A program made the position numbers and the translations under genes. Positions 15,001 through 24,512 of a stretch of DNA of 64,000 bases are shown here, in pieces. The stretch comes from Phoronis australis (taxonomy: Eukaryota; Phoronida; Phoronidae). The notes under the pieces were generated by a model. It had not been told where the DNA came from. It did no database searches and saw only the letters and a list, made by a program, of their open reading frames with translations. Position 1 is the stretch's first letter. Every line of letters starts with the position of its first letter. Where the stretch lies: NCBI GenBank assembly GCA_002633005.1, contig NMRA01000189.1:340667-404666 (forward strand), written 5' to 3'.

Positions 15001-18000
15001 GTTTGCATTTGACACAACACGCGGAGTGATTGTCTGCGTTGTATCACCTGGATGTGACGGGGCTTGATTGGAGCTCTTGTTCTTCTCTTGTGACATTCGA
15101 AGCACTTGCTCCTACACAGTATAACAACACACTACAAATGATCTTGACATCTATGGACACACACATGATAGTGAAGTCTTAGCGGGTATATTTATTTGAA
15201 AAAAAAATTCAAGAATGTCTGCCTCTTAGGCTCACATGCAGGAGGATCTTATTCAAAATTTTTGAATAATAACTGATAAAGTTTCAACTTAGTCTTATTC
15301 TGCATCTATTGTCAGTTATCGGCAATTTGTTGTTTACCTACCTCCTACTACCTAAATTGTCGTATACCTACCCCCTGATACCTACATTGTCGTAGACCTA
15401 CCCCCTCCTACCTACATTGTCGTAGACCTACCCCCTGCTACCTACACTGTCGTACACCTACCCCCCGATACCNACATTGTCGTGCACCTACCCCTGCTAC
15501 CTACATTGTCGTATATCTACCCCTGCTACCTACATTGTCGTATACCTACCCCCTGCTACCTACATTGTCGTATACCTATCCCCTGCTACCTACATTCTGT
15601 CAACCCAAATACAGTAAACTAGAGTTCCAACAATACCAAACATTAACTGTTCTTTCCGCATGTCCAAAGAGGTCACTTCAAGATAAGGACAAATAACTTA
15701 ACGTAATTACATAAATGAGAAACATATTAGTGTGACCAAAAATCAACTGCTAATTACAGCATCTTTCCAACTGATTGCAAACACATGAACTCATGAAGAA
15801 ACAAAACTTACACATAGACACATAGTAAAATGCACTCAGAAATACAACAATCAAATTTTAAATATTCAAGATGATGGCATAATGCACAATTAAGTGTACT
15901 CTCCACCACCCCATCGACACAGACAGTTGAACACACACTAACTTAAGATGTCATTACGTCTTACATTTCCATAATCACTACCATTGTCTGTCACCAGTGC
16001 AACCGCTTCCACAGTTTCCTCAGTGTTTGCCTTTTAATCAAATTACAAGACCACACTTGCATGAAACAATACAGAGTTTTTCATTGGCCAATACTTTGCC
16101 GCTTCAGTTTCGTAATCTTAAACCACTTACTAGAACATGTTCAGCAAACACAGTGGAACCCTGCTTAATGTCATATTGTGGGTTTCTACGAATGATCATA
16201 CATCGTGAGCGCACAGCTAGCTGTGTTTCCCACACTGAGAAATGCCTTACACTGACAGTGGTACCAGCAAAGTATTGCATTTCTTCGTTTTTTCATTAGG
16301 AAGAACTTCCTTTTGGTTTGCTTCTATTACCCTGCAACTAAGCATGTGGAGCTTGTACAAAGAAGTGGGCTAAGAGACCAACAAACAAACAACACCTGTC
16401 CATCTATTCAAATGGAAAATGACACACAAGACGCTTCTGCTTAAAGCAATTCATGTACATTATAGTTTGGAAGTAAGACAAAGTTCCTGCACAACTTACC
16501 AGCCTGGAGTTGTAGTCTGTAAGGACTCTGCCAGAGTCACTACGTACAGGCGCACCAGCACCAGGCTTACCCCATGGGTCAACAGCATGTTTCTCCACTT
16601 CTCTCATCTCCGCTGAAATCCCAATCAAAGATCAATAATTCAGAAGATTCTGTTCTTGTTCAGCAAATGTCACCATTGGAAAATTAGACTATCAAGACCC
16701 AAAGTGCATACAACTAAGCAGCAACACAATAACAAGTGAATCGACTTTTGTTTCAATAATGAATTTGAGAATGTAAGAATAAAGCAGCTCTACAGGATTT
16801 CTCGATATCCATCAGCACTAAGTATCATGCGGTAACTATTACTATCCCCAAAACAAACTTAACTGTAAATAGCTACCGGCTAACAGCCCACGCAATTATT
16901 CCCCTTAGGAGACGATTTGGCAAGAAAATGTGATGGGCATGCTACCATGTTCTATATACAAGACATTCACAAGGTGTGGTTTGATCCACTAGACTGAATA
17001 GGGATGACTGAAGTTAGGCAAAATGGAAGTTGAATATTTGCCTTTTCGTTTTTTGAGTTTTGCAGTAGTTACTGTTCAATATGTAGGATAAATAGATTGG
17101 ACACGTGTCCCAAACACAGACTCCCGTGGTAATTAGATACTTTTTCCAAATTCCACTCAAGGTCTAGAAGTGGAAAAAAACAGCCTCATCGAGTAATAAC
17201 ATTGAATACCAAGTATTGCAAATGTCTTTGTCCCAACAGTCCTTTTCAACAAACTAATAGCAAAGCACTACTGACCAATAGTTATGGATACACTTAAGCT
17301 GAACAAATGCATCACAAGTACCTCTCTCTTTCTCCCATTGCAACCGTTTCTGTTCAGCCTTAGATAGGGTCACATGACCTTCGACTTTTTGGTTAGAAAC
17401 ATGGCGCGGAGACACTATGTATCCATCATTAACAATGGCATTGGTTTCATAATTCGCACTACTTCTCGCCTCGGAGTCACGTTTCTGAGCGTCTGCCCTT
17501 TCCTTGTCCCACTGTATCCGCTTCTGTTCTGCTTTACTCAGGGGTGGACCTGAGATGGATTTCTGCACCGCGGGAGCCTTAGCAGTAACTGGCGCACTGT
17601 CCTGTCTTGGTGTCGCACTTTCTCGCTTGTGAACCTGCTGTTGTATTCTCTCTATTTCCACTCTCTCACGTTCCCACTGCAGTCGTTTCTGTTCACCTTT
17701 TGTAAGGTGAGCTTTTGGGATGTTACCAAGGTTACTAGCACCGACATTTTGGCCACCCGCAGGCTCTACTTTACCCCTAGCACTGTCATGAGTAGTCTTC
17801 AGTGCCAAAGTTTCATTACTTTGAAAATCCTTAGTAGAATCATTACCAAGGTCCAGCCCAGGTACGCTAGTTGGCTGCACTCTAACAGGTTCAACTCTCA
17901 GCTTACCAGCATTGCTGAGACTGATGTTCCCACCTTGATTCTCTGGAGCTGCCTTGTTTGACTTGTTATCCACAACTTTTGACTGGTCCCCACCATTACC

Positions 18001-20431
18001 AGTTTTGTTTAGCAAGGCATAAATACCACCTCTTTGCTCGGTGTTGTCACTTTCAGTGACCTGTGTGTCGGTTTGCTTACTTTGGTCAGAGGTTTTCAAC
18101 AGGTCATATATTCCACCTTTCTGGACAAGAGTATTAGTTTCGTCACCTTGATTTTTACTTTCATCAGGTTGAGTTTTTGAAACTTCAGCAGACTGTACTT
18201 CTTTAGATTCCGAAGAATTGGATTCCTGTTTGGAAGTATCTTTGCCAGACAACTCAACTTTTTCAATCTTAATATCTTGATTTTCTTTATCTGCAAAGAA
18301 TTCAGAATGACTGAGGTTAAAATTAACCAACAGGCTACATTACCACGAGTGCATCAAAGTAAAAATAAAAATTACACAACTCGCATTATTTTTTCTTCTA
18401 AAATTGGTCTTAAAGCTCCTAGACTTTCCTGTCGGTAATCAAGGCAAAAATGAATTCCATCGTTATGAAGAGCTGTTATCATGTTGGCTCTTGGTGTTAG
18501 ACTACACCAAGTTCTATTTCAACTTACCAACACTTATTCTCACAGGCTCCACTGTCCCATTGCTGACTTTTCCAATTGTTTCCAGAATGGCATTCAACTG
18601 AGCCTGTGTCAAGGTCACAGTAGCCTGTGACCCACTGCCCTTCTGACCTTTCAACCTTGACCTGTCATTTCTAGCCTGAGTCTTTTTATTATTATTCACA
18701 GTGCTGTCATTCAAAGTCTTAACAGATTTTGATGTTTTGACAGACTTTGCAGCACCAGTTTTGTAGTCATGAGTCTTAGCACCATCAGATATTTCAGTCT
18801 TTTCTTTGTTATTATAACTCTGTCGAGCATGCTTAATATCACCATTTGATATCTGTTGACTATCCTGTGAGGACTGTTGTACTGTGCCTACAGCAGCCCC
18901 ACCTTGTGTGGAACGTGGTCTAATTTCACTATCATTATTTCGCAACTTATCACTGGCCGGAACTTTTTCTGGTGTTCTTTGTGAAGTGACAGATTTCTTG
19001 ACAGTAGTCTGATGTTTCACCGTCTCTTGTTCTGTTGCAACATCATTGTGCGTCGCGCCCCTGAGAGGGAAGGGTTGGGCTTTCTTCTTGTAACTAAACT
19101 GCATAAGAGAAATGACAACAGAATTTACTTTAATACAGACTAAGCAATGACTCAGTGGCACATTCACTCAATAGGAATAGATTGTGTGCATAAATTTGTC
19201 CGACTTCTTCAGACTGGTTACAAGTCACAAAAACTTGTTTTACCAGGTCACCAAGCAAAATCTGAGATCGTATTGGCGAGCAGGAAGTCACCAAGCCCTG
19301 CCTTCACAATGCTTTTTGATATATATGCATACGAACCAGACAATTAAAAACTGAGAATGTAATTTGAGAAGTTTTAAGCCAACAAGATTACATCCACTGG
19401 AACATATGCCACAGCTGAGCCATGGAAGTAAATAAAGTTGGGCTTATTTTCAGAAATTCCGTGTAGTAAATGTACACTACCTTTTTCTTAGGTTTATTCG
19501 CCTTGGCAGCTTGGTCCCAGAAAATCTGCACCTTTCCACCCTCTGTCTGGGTGCTGAATCGGTAGGATTGACTGAAACAACGGAATATCAGTTGCTTTAG
19601 ACATTAAAGCATGGAGATATCAAGGGGCGTAGTATTAAAAATTTGGAAAAATCGTAAAAAGCTGGCGATATATTGGAGGAATGTGCTGATTTTTGCCTGA
19701 TTTTATTCTGAGATTTCGCAATAATTGTAACATCAGAGTATGTCAGGTTTTGACAAAATTCGTAAACAAGCATTTTAGCGAATAACATAGAATGAAGCAT
19801 GCAGAGTTAAAATTAACTCATACCATGAATCTGAAACACTGTTTGAACAAAGTCAGGAATTTCAACAGCATTTTAATAGCACTTCCCTAATTGCCTGCCA
19901 CCACTTTGAGGTAATTTCCATGTCCCTAACTCCTACAGAGTCACCTAAAGCTTAGTGCCCATCATGGCTTATAATCAACCGGTATAAAAAAGTAGAGTTG
20001 GAATTCTTCGCAAAAAGCATCTTAATTCCCAGCTTGCTTCATCAGAGGTGATGTATCAAGCACTTTTACTGAGACATGTTATTATTAATTATAATTAAGT
20101 GTGTAAAACTGTAAAATGTATTTTAAACTTCTTCCTTCAATTTCCTTCATCTGTGGTAGGAATTGAGCTACTGCATGGGGATGAAAGCCTAAAGGGAAGA
20201 ATTGTAGACCCAAAGAAAAGTAGGGGATATGTGTTGCCTAATACAATAACTGTGTCTGTGTTGTTTTTGATCTGCGCCCCACAACTCTTCTCTTGACCAG
20301 TTGATCACTGAGAGTCAGATCGCGTTGGAGTCGAATGCAGAACTCAGAACAGAAGGCTCACTCATTATTCATCTAATCGCAAGCTCTTACGGAATCCAAT
20401 GATTTAGCAGCGCATCTTACCCAAAGCTCAT
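2939..20431 (-). CDS. CCDC66: CCDC66 orthologue (coiled-coil domain-containing protein 66), 14 coding exons
   Basis: The exons in transcript order are 20421-20431, 19481-19571, 18528-19098, 17322-18290, 16500-16612, 14965-15111, 14229-14292, 13430-13655, 10759-11008, 10317-10461, 8756-9046, 5308-6350, 4098-4184 and 2939-3031. All are bounded by AG and GT, all phases agree, and the sum is 4101 nt (1366 residues), longer than vertebrate CCDC66 (about 950). Landmarks shared with the vertebrate protein, in order, are an N-terminal TEGGKVQIFW block, a TQAQLNAIL block (about residue 200), a KRLQWEKER-type helix (about 540), the LEHQKAIQEQVEER coiled coil (about 750), a FGTQT motif (about 955), a FVPFLR motif, DPILNP (about 1308) and a GLLQKQREIES tail. 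The vertebrate family acts at centrosomes, centriolar satellites, cilia and microtubules and matters in photoreceptors. That role here is inferred by orthology. Only the 11-nt start exon is tentative. Confidence 0.93.
4098..4184 (-). CDS. CCDC66: CCDC66 exon 13
   Basis: This 87-nt exon (29 codons, phase 0 on both sides) encodes DPILNPRLVTDH followed by GIILKQLSEMRK. Vertebrate CCDC66 has DPLLNPNMV and AILKGLSELRQ at the same place. The acceptor is TTTATTGCAG and the donor is GTGGGT. It is too short to show up as an open frame of its own. Confidence 0.9.
5308..6350 (-). CDS. CCDC66: CCDC66 exon 12 (large, disordered region)
   Basis: This 1043-nt exon (phase 1 in, phase 0 out) encodes a Lys/Arg/Ser/Pro-rich disordered region. 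It includes RPSWGVKAAKPVKK, an Arg/Gln-rich helix (RKQQREQNRLERAAKM), several Ser-Pro-Pro-Val-Pro repeats and EFVPFLRSEAVLDP. The first two correspond to the RPDWNINKPPKR and QKQREEKKVRRQMEL blocks of human CCDC66, and the last to FIPYVRTNEIYYLDP. The donor reads AAG|GTAAAG. Confidence 0.92.
6523..6662. repeat. Dispersed repeat, copy 2
   Basis: This is the partner of 2633-2755, with the same CCCATAATT start, CTCACCGA-CAATCACT middle and CGCCATTTTGTT. It lies in the CCDC66 intron just upstream of exon 12. Confidence 0.5.
7903..8407. mobile_element. hAT-like MITE, 505 bp
   Basis: The element begins CAGGGCTTGGAAT and ends with the inverse ATTCCAAGCCCTG. It is flanked on both sides by the same 7 bases, GCTATAT (7896-7902 and 8408-8414), which are the target-site duplication. 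CAGGG ends and a 7-8 bp duplication are typical of hAT elements. The interior is non-coding and near its right end carries GCGGAAA-rich repeats. It sits in the CCDC66 intron between exons 11 and 12. Confidence 0.8.
8756..9046 (-). CDS. CCDC66: CCDC66 exon 11
   Basis: This 291-nt exon is phase 1 at both ends. It encodes two copies of a motif, QPTHVPGLNLSPR and APTSVPGLDLSPR, and ends in REFGTQT, matching KKDTGVQT of human CCDC66. The same VPGL motif occurs once more in exon 4. The junction codons with exon 10 (G|AG) and exon 12 (G|AA) are both Glu. Confidence 0.9.
9620..9835 (+). mobile_element. tRNA-derived SINE with an inverted head
   Basis: A B-box-like GGTTCGAGGCC lies at 9735-9745, followed by a tail (GGCAGAAATC, GGCGTGCAGAC) shared with the SINE at 29378-29526. 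An A-box-like TGGTGCAGTGG is present only in reverse complement, about 9654-9664. A perfect 16-bp inverted repeat (CAGAACCTTCTGCTAA at 9620-9635, its inverse at 9718-9733) shows that the head was duplicated in inverted form. Confidence 0.6.
10317..10461 (-). CDS. CCDC66: CCDC66 exon 10
   Basis: This 145-nt exon (phase 0 in, 1 out) encodes QREEQRILALKEAMDRAK followed by RLQNLQRAGHDVSHLR. It aligns with the LKQEQRIRELAQKGHDTSRL stretch of human CCDC66. It continues the helix of exon 9. Acceptor CTTTGTTATCAG, donor GTGAGC. Confidence 0.92.
10759..11008 (-). CDS. CCDC66: CCDC66 exon 9 (main coiled coil)
   Basis: This 250-nt exon (phase 2 in, 0 out) encodes the most conserved part of the protein. 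RELEERRRRHLEHQKAIQEQ is followed by a long charged helix rich in Glu, Arg and Lys. Human CCDC66 has RRRQKQLEHQKAITAQVEEK here. The incoming T completes CAT (His) with the CA left by exon 8. Confidence 0.95.
11797..13370 (-). repeat. Large repeat array A carrying CTCF-like motifs on the + strand
   Basis: This is an inverted copy of the 37767-39077 element. One end reads AAGAGCAACACGGAGC. The other is a near-palindrome built from TGCACCCAC-type sequence with an ATATTTTTAT-like centre. Inside, a CCACTAGRNGG motif recurs every 95-170 bp (11883, 12052, 12212, 12346, 12486, 12646, 12791, 12937, 13034, 13176), with weaker copies such as 12014. The motifs fall into three alternating types with a higher-order period of roughly 330-450 bp. 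The copy at 11883-11896 (CCACTAGAGGGCGC) fits the CTCF core consensus CCASYAGRKGGCRS at all 14 positions. It lies in the CCDC66 intron between exons 8 and 9. No coding capacity was seen. Confidence 0.8.
13430..13655 (-). CDS. CCDC66: CCDC66 exon 8
   Basis: This 226-nt exon (phase 1 in, 2 out) encodes KQREEKRLLKVQEKSHI, then a WADKMGGYKP stretch and a low-complexity tail. It corresponds to the KQIEDDRQRKIEEKI and WAMHFDSLK region of human CCDC66. The donor is CA|GTAAGG, so the apparent TAA after GATCAG is spliced out. Confidence 0.88.
14229..14292 (-). CDS. CCDC66: CCDC66 exon 7
   Basis: This 64-nt exon (phase 0 in, 1 out) encodes GEVVDGTSNKELEKRKWLED. The ELEKRKWLEDLEKQ junction with exon 8 mirrors ELQRKWIEELNKQ of human CCDC66, which supports both boundaries. 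Acceptor TACATCCAG, donor GTAAAT. Confidence 0.9.
14965..15111 (-). CDS. CCDC66: CCDC66 exon 6
   Basis: This 147-nt exon is phase 0 at both ends. It starts EQVLRMSQEKNKSS and ends SNFVFG. It bridges the exon 5 helix to exon 7. Similarity to the vertebrate protein is weak in this linker, so the call rests on splice sites (ACTGTGTAG, GTAAGT) and matching phase. Confidence 0.82.
15335..15599. repeat. 30-bp minisatellite, about 9 units
   Basis: Units of 29-30 bp follow the pattern TACCTACCCCCTG.TACC with a TACATTGTCGTA end. They run without spacers and diverge slightly from unit to unit. One unknown base lies at 15473. It lies in the CCDC66 intron between exons 5 and 6. The absence of unique spacers rules out a CRISPR array. 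Confidence 0.92.
16500..16612 (-). CDS. CCDC66: CCDC66 exon 5
   Basis: This 113-nt exon (phase 1 in, 0 out) encodes EMREVEKHAVDPWGKPGA. It corresponds to KKEKEVSEKWNDPWKKSES of human CCDC66, and the DPW core is shared. The incoming CG joins the G of exon 4 to give Ala. Confidence 0.9.
17322..18290 (-). CDS. CCDC66: CCDC66 exon 4 (triplicated LSKAEQKR helix)
   Basis: This 969-nt exon is phase 1 at both ends. It encodes an acidic, Ser/Gln-rich region with two GGIY-LL motifs (GGIYDLLKT, GGIYALLNK) and one VQPTSVPGLDL. Three copies of a basic helix follow: LTKGEQKRLQWERER, LSKAEQKRIQWDKER and LSKAEQKRLQWEKER. Human CCDC66 has a single related helix (LEAKKAQWRKELDEQ). The triplication explains part of the extra length of this protein. 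Confidence 0.92.
18528..19098 (-). CDS. CCDC66: CCDC66 exon 3
   Basis: This 571-nt exon (phase 0 in, 1 out) starts FSYKKKAQPFPL and is mostly polar and disordered. It ends with VTLTQAQLNAILETI, which matches the LTQDQLQQILMTV block of human CCDC66. Acceptor CTCTTATGCAG, donor GTAAGT. Confidence 0.9.
19481..19571 (-). CDS. CCDC66: CCDC66 exon 2
   Basis: This 91-nt exon (phase 2 in, 0 out) encodes QSYRFSTQTEGGKVQIFW followed by a Lys-rich end. It aligns with LKLETELLDGKTKLILS near the N terminus of human CCDC66. Acceptor TTGTTTCAG, donor GTAGTG. Confidence 0.85.
20421..20431 (-). CDS. CCDC66: CCDC66 exon 1 (11-nt start exon, tentative)
   Basis: On the minus strand ATGAGCTTTGG is followed by a good donor (GTAAGA). 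Joined to exon 2 it gives MSFG-QSYRF in the required phase 2. Vertebrate CCDC66 starts MNLGDGLKLE, so the four residues and the distance to the TE-GK block fit. The exon is tiny, so coincidence is possible. No other start with a phase-2 donor was noticed between 19571 and 20431. Confidence 0.6.
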
Positions 20432-21164
20432 ATCAATTGTTTAAGAAACATTCCTAAACATATAAGCGTTCACGAGATAAACCATACAAACAGCACAAAC
20501 TTGACACACTCCTGTTGTCAAACACAAGAATTTGTGGGACAACTCAAACACTGAAATGAAAACGAGTGGCTAGTATTGTTAATAAATTTTAACAAACAAA
20601 TTACAATTTAAAGACTTTATTTAGATTCAATAAAATATTTTCAAAATGTTTTTCGAAAACATAGTTTTATTTGAACATTTACAGTGATCATTGCGTATTC
20701 AATTTGAATATTGATAATGTATGATTTCTTATTTTTATTCGACTTTTATTAAGCGCCGTCTAACGGAGGATTTCAAAAGCTGGTAAACATGACTAAGTCG
20801 CAGTTAGACTGTGAAGACAGATGTAGTGTGGCTGTGCATTGTATGCATAGATCCTTGATATTACAGTTTGTGTTGTAAGTTATTGCCTGGTCATGATGGC
20901 ATCCATGGCGTAATGCGGAACACTGTATCAATCGAAATTATAAAATTTCGCAAATCAATGGCTAGCACTAGGAACCCCAGATACCTCCTGAACTCCAGAT
21001 CTGATACACCATTGATTGTTATATCAATATGTACAGAAGGGAGTGATGCACATGCCACTATCCTGGTTACACAGCAACTCAGATGTGCTGCAAGTCTGGT
21101 GAGGCTCGTAATCTCACAACACTGTGTGGCGCACGTGATTACATGCTGCTTGACCATCAATCGG

Positions 21165-22317
21165 GGTAAGACAATGAATGACCCTGATCAACAAGCAATA
21201 GCCTATCATCACGATTGGCATGCGTGTCTCTTAGACTAGTTGCATCTAAGATGCTGTGTAATTTCGTATGCGGTACTCCCTTCTTTACTTACGTGTTCTA
21301 CATACTGGAGGTACTAGTACATTCTAACAGATAGAAATAACTTCCTATAGTCTTCATACAGCCTGCTGTGACACTGTAGTTTGAGTTTGGCTAACTTGCA
21401 ACACCATTTTAGGCAAATACACACTGCCTATACCATGGGCTAATTGCATATGGTATGGTGGCTATTAAACCAGCAATGTTATTGCCTGCAGAAACAACTC
21501 CCATCACCAAGACTTGAACCGAGGTTCCCAGCGTCAAGATTCAAACATCCAACCTATTTATCTAAGAGACAGTTGCCACTTGGCAAGTAGTTTGGAGGCT
21601 TTACCGATCTACTGCATTATGCCTGAACTTGTTTGTTACTCAATTTGGGTGCTATTTAAGGACTTTGAAAGAACTGTTTATTCAGATCATCATATACAAC
21701 ACTGGTGATTATCAGTACTTGCAAATCCAAAAAAAAAGCCATGAAAGCTCTTCTGCCTCTGATTGGGAGATTTTTCCTGTTCAGTGAAGCCAGGCTTTGT
21801 CAAGCAATTGCAATGCACGTTTAAGATTTGTTGTATTCTTTCAGGAAGAGTACAAAGTCTTCAAAATTACTGCAAAACGGTGTGAAAAGTAATGACAATA
21901 CTGGTAAAGCATCTTGCTTACTAGTTTTGTTTTGTGTGATTTAATAACATCGCCATTCATGCTTGAATAATAATAATAAACTAGTCTTACGGTATTGGAT
22001 CACCCTGATATATACACCACTTTGAACCCATTTTTGCATTGCGCTGTATTTGGTCAATTCAGGTGTTTTTGGTTTTGTTCTAGAGCCTATGCATTGCGGG
22101 GGAAGTCATTAATTATTAAGTAAAATTAATGCTTGTTCCTTTTGCTAACTTGGTATACATGTACATACGCGGCACTCAATATGGCAACCTAAAGGTTGTT
22201 ACCTCGAATTTTATTTGGTGACCTGGTAAAATCCCAAGTGGCAATGAAGTCATACACATCCGAGCATGCGCTTGTAGCACATGAAATAAACAAATGGAAC
22301 TTGGATTTGTTCGTCAA
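21165..22317. repeat. 1.15-kb duplicated segment, copy 1
   Basis: It starts GGTAAGACAATGAATG and ends GTTCGTCAA right before the unknown base at 22318. It matches 22746-23884 with only scattered substitutions and small indels (for example an AATAATAATAA versus AATAATAA difference). It contains a minus-strand tRNA-like stretch around 21505-21600. Confidence 0.92.
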
Positions 22318-22745
22318 NTGTTTGTATTTCAATGAATTATTGTTTGTATTTGATAAAAATAAATGCTGTTGATATGACATTTAATAGTCTTTGTGCACAT
22401 ATTTGACATTTTAATGTTTAACAACACGGCAAATGCACGGCTGGTTCCCGGCAGCACGTACGCAAAGGGCGGGAACTTCAGCTTTCAAAGTTCGCCGGTA
22501 GGATCGCAACTTCTGACCTTCGGCCTGGTTAAAAAAAATGAAAATTTTGATTTCACGATTTTGGGAACTGAAATAGGGACTTAAACACATCGACAACCTC
22601 CTAAGGTGTTCCTCTATGCGCAAAAGGTATTTATAACAACGTGACTTTGATGGTTTAGTTGGTGCGAGGCATAATTCGCCGAAAAGCGCCTATAGCCTCT
22701 GCATCGCCTCTGGTTCGGGCCAACAGAAGCGATGGTCATTGCCTA

Positions 22746-23884
22746 GGTAAGACAATGAATGACCCTGATCAACAAATAACAGCCTATCACGATTGGCATG
22801 CATGTCTCTTAGTTGCATCTTAGATGCTGTGTAATTTCGTATGCGGTACTCCCTTCTTTACTTACGTGTTATACATACTGGAGGTGCTAGTACATTCTAA
22901 GAGATAGAAATAACTTCCTATAGTCTTCATACAGCCTGCTGTGACACTGTAGTTTGAGTTTGGCTAACTAATGCAACACCATTTTAGGCAAATATGCACT
23001 GCCTATACCATGGGCTAATTGCATATGGTATGGTGGCTATTAAACCAGCAATGGTATTGCCTGCAGAAATAACTCTCATCACCAAGACTTGAACCGGGGT
23101 TCCCAGCGTCAAGATTCAAACATCCAACCTATTTATCTAAGAGACAGTTGCCACTTGGCAAGTAGTTTGGAGGCTTTACCGATCTACTGCATTATGCCTG
23201 AACTTGTTTGTTACTCAATTTGGGTGCTATTTAAGGACTTTGAAAGAACTGTTTGTTCAGATCATCATATACAACACTGGTGATTATCAGTACTTGCAAA
23301 TCCAAAAAAAGCCATGAAAGCTCTTCTGTCTCTGATTGGGAGGTTTTTCCTGTTCAGTGAAGCCAGGCTTTGTCAAGCAATTGCAATGCACGTTTAAGAT
23401 TTGTTGTATTCTTTCAGGAAGAGTACAAAGTCTTCAAAATTACTGCAAAATGGTGTGAAAAGTAATAACAATACTGGTAAAGCATCTTGCTTACTAGTTT
23501 TGTTTTGTGTGATTTAATAACATTGCCATTCATGCTTGAATAATAAACTAGTCTTACGGTATTGGATCACCCTGATATATACACCACTTTAAACCCATTT
23601 TTGCATTGCGCTGTATTTGGTCAATTCAGGTGTTTTTGGTTTTGTTCTAGAGCCTATGCATTGCGGGGAAAGTCATTAATTATTAAGTAAAATTAATGCT
23701 TGTTCCTTTAGCTAACTTGGTATACATGTACATACGCGGCACTCAATATGGCAACCTAAAGGTTGTTACCTCGGTTTTTATTTGGTGACCTGGTAAAATC
23801 CCAAATGGCAATGAAGTCATACACATCCGAGCATGCGCTTGTAGCACATGAAATAAACAAATGGGACTTGGATTTGTTCGTCAA
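22746..23884. repeat. 1.15-kb duplicated segment, copy 2
   Basis: This is the second copy of 21165-22317. Homology ends at GTTCGTCAA, just where copy 1 meets the unknown base. The next bases here are a run of A, a plausible reason for a sequence contig to have stopped at that place in copy 1. Confidence 0.92.
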
Positions 23885-24325
23885 AAAAAACGGAAGGAGC
23901 TGTCCGTGACTTGCACAGACAAATTGTCAGCATCTCCTCGGGATAGGTGATCCTGGGTGGTGTACTGGGTCTGAGGAAGGAATTGATCATTTCTGAGCAC
24001 ACAATATACTCCCTATTTTCTGTGTAACTAAAACGGGACAACATGGCCATTCTGGGGAACATACCCTCAGTTTGTCGGTCTTCCAATTCACTACCCTGTG
24101 TTCTCATTTCTGTCTGTAGCCAACATTGTGTAGTTTGTAGGAGCCGGGACTTTAGCACCCCCACATATGAGGTTTCTCATTTTGGTGACCTTATTTCCCA
24201 TTTGGCGATCACCTGAGAATTTTATCAGATCATGCGCGCGCGTGTGTGTGAGTATGTCAAAAAGTGCTGCATTCCTTAATATGCATCGCTGGCAATAAAA
24301 AGTGTGCATTGTAAAAAAGTAAGGT

Positions 24326-24512
24326 ATGATGCAATTACTGAGCTTCCTGTTGCTTGCAGTTATGGACAATTACCATCTGGCATTCGTCGTTCTTATCATC
24401 GTTTGTGTACTTCTTGTGGTTATCAGCCGGTCTGGCTTGAGAAGTCATGTCACTAACGAAACGTTTAGATGTCTACAGAGATGTTACTTGATCGTTTATC
24501 TACTTGCCATGG
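24326..24512 (+). CDS. MFSD5: MFSD5 exon 1 (first membrane segment)
   Basis: It encodes the N terminus with a hydrophobic helix (AFVVLIIVCVLLVV) and ends YLLAM plus the first base of Ala. Start choice is open. The ATG at 24326 gives 446 residues. The ATG at 24362 (MDNYHLAF) gives 434 and sits 2 nt after TTGCTTGCAG, which could be the acceptor of a 5' UTR intron. Donor G|GTAAGC. Confidence 0.85.

Larger units (their letters stand above)
20432..24325. other. Intergenic region between divergent CCDC66 and MFSD5
   Basis: The two genes are transcribed away from each other, so both promoters should lie in these 3.9 kb. I found no convincing TATA element. The region is dominated by two near-identical copies of a 1.15-kb segment (21165-22317 and 22746-23884), separated by 428 bp that begin with one unknown base. 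Each copy contains, on the minus strand, a tRNA-like B box (GGTTCAAGTC in the first copy). The short open frames shared by both copies do not resemble any protein known to me. Confidence 0.7.

Noticed and set aside
15335-15599. Regular 30-bp repeats that look like a CRISPR array
   Set aside because: Units follow each other without unique spacers, and the context is a eukaryotic intron.
20868-21239. Open frame of 123 codons between CCDC66 and MFSD5
   Set aside because: No recognisable domain; its last part lies in the duplicated segment, and the opposite strand is also open over much of its length.
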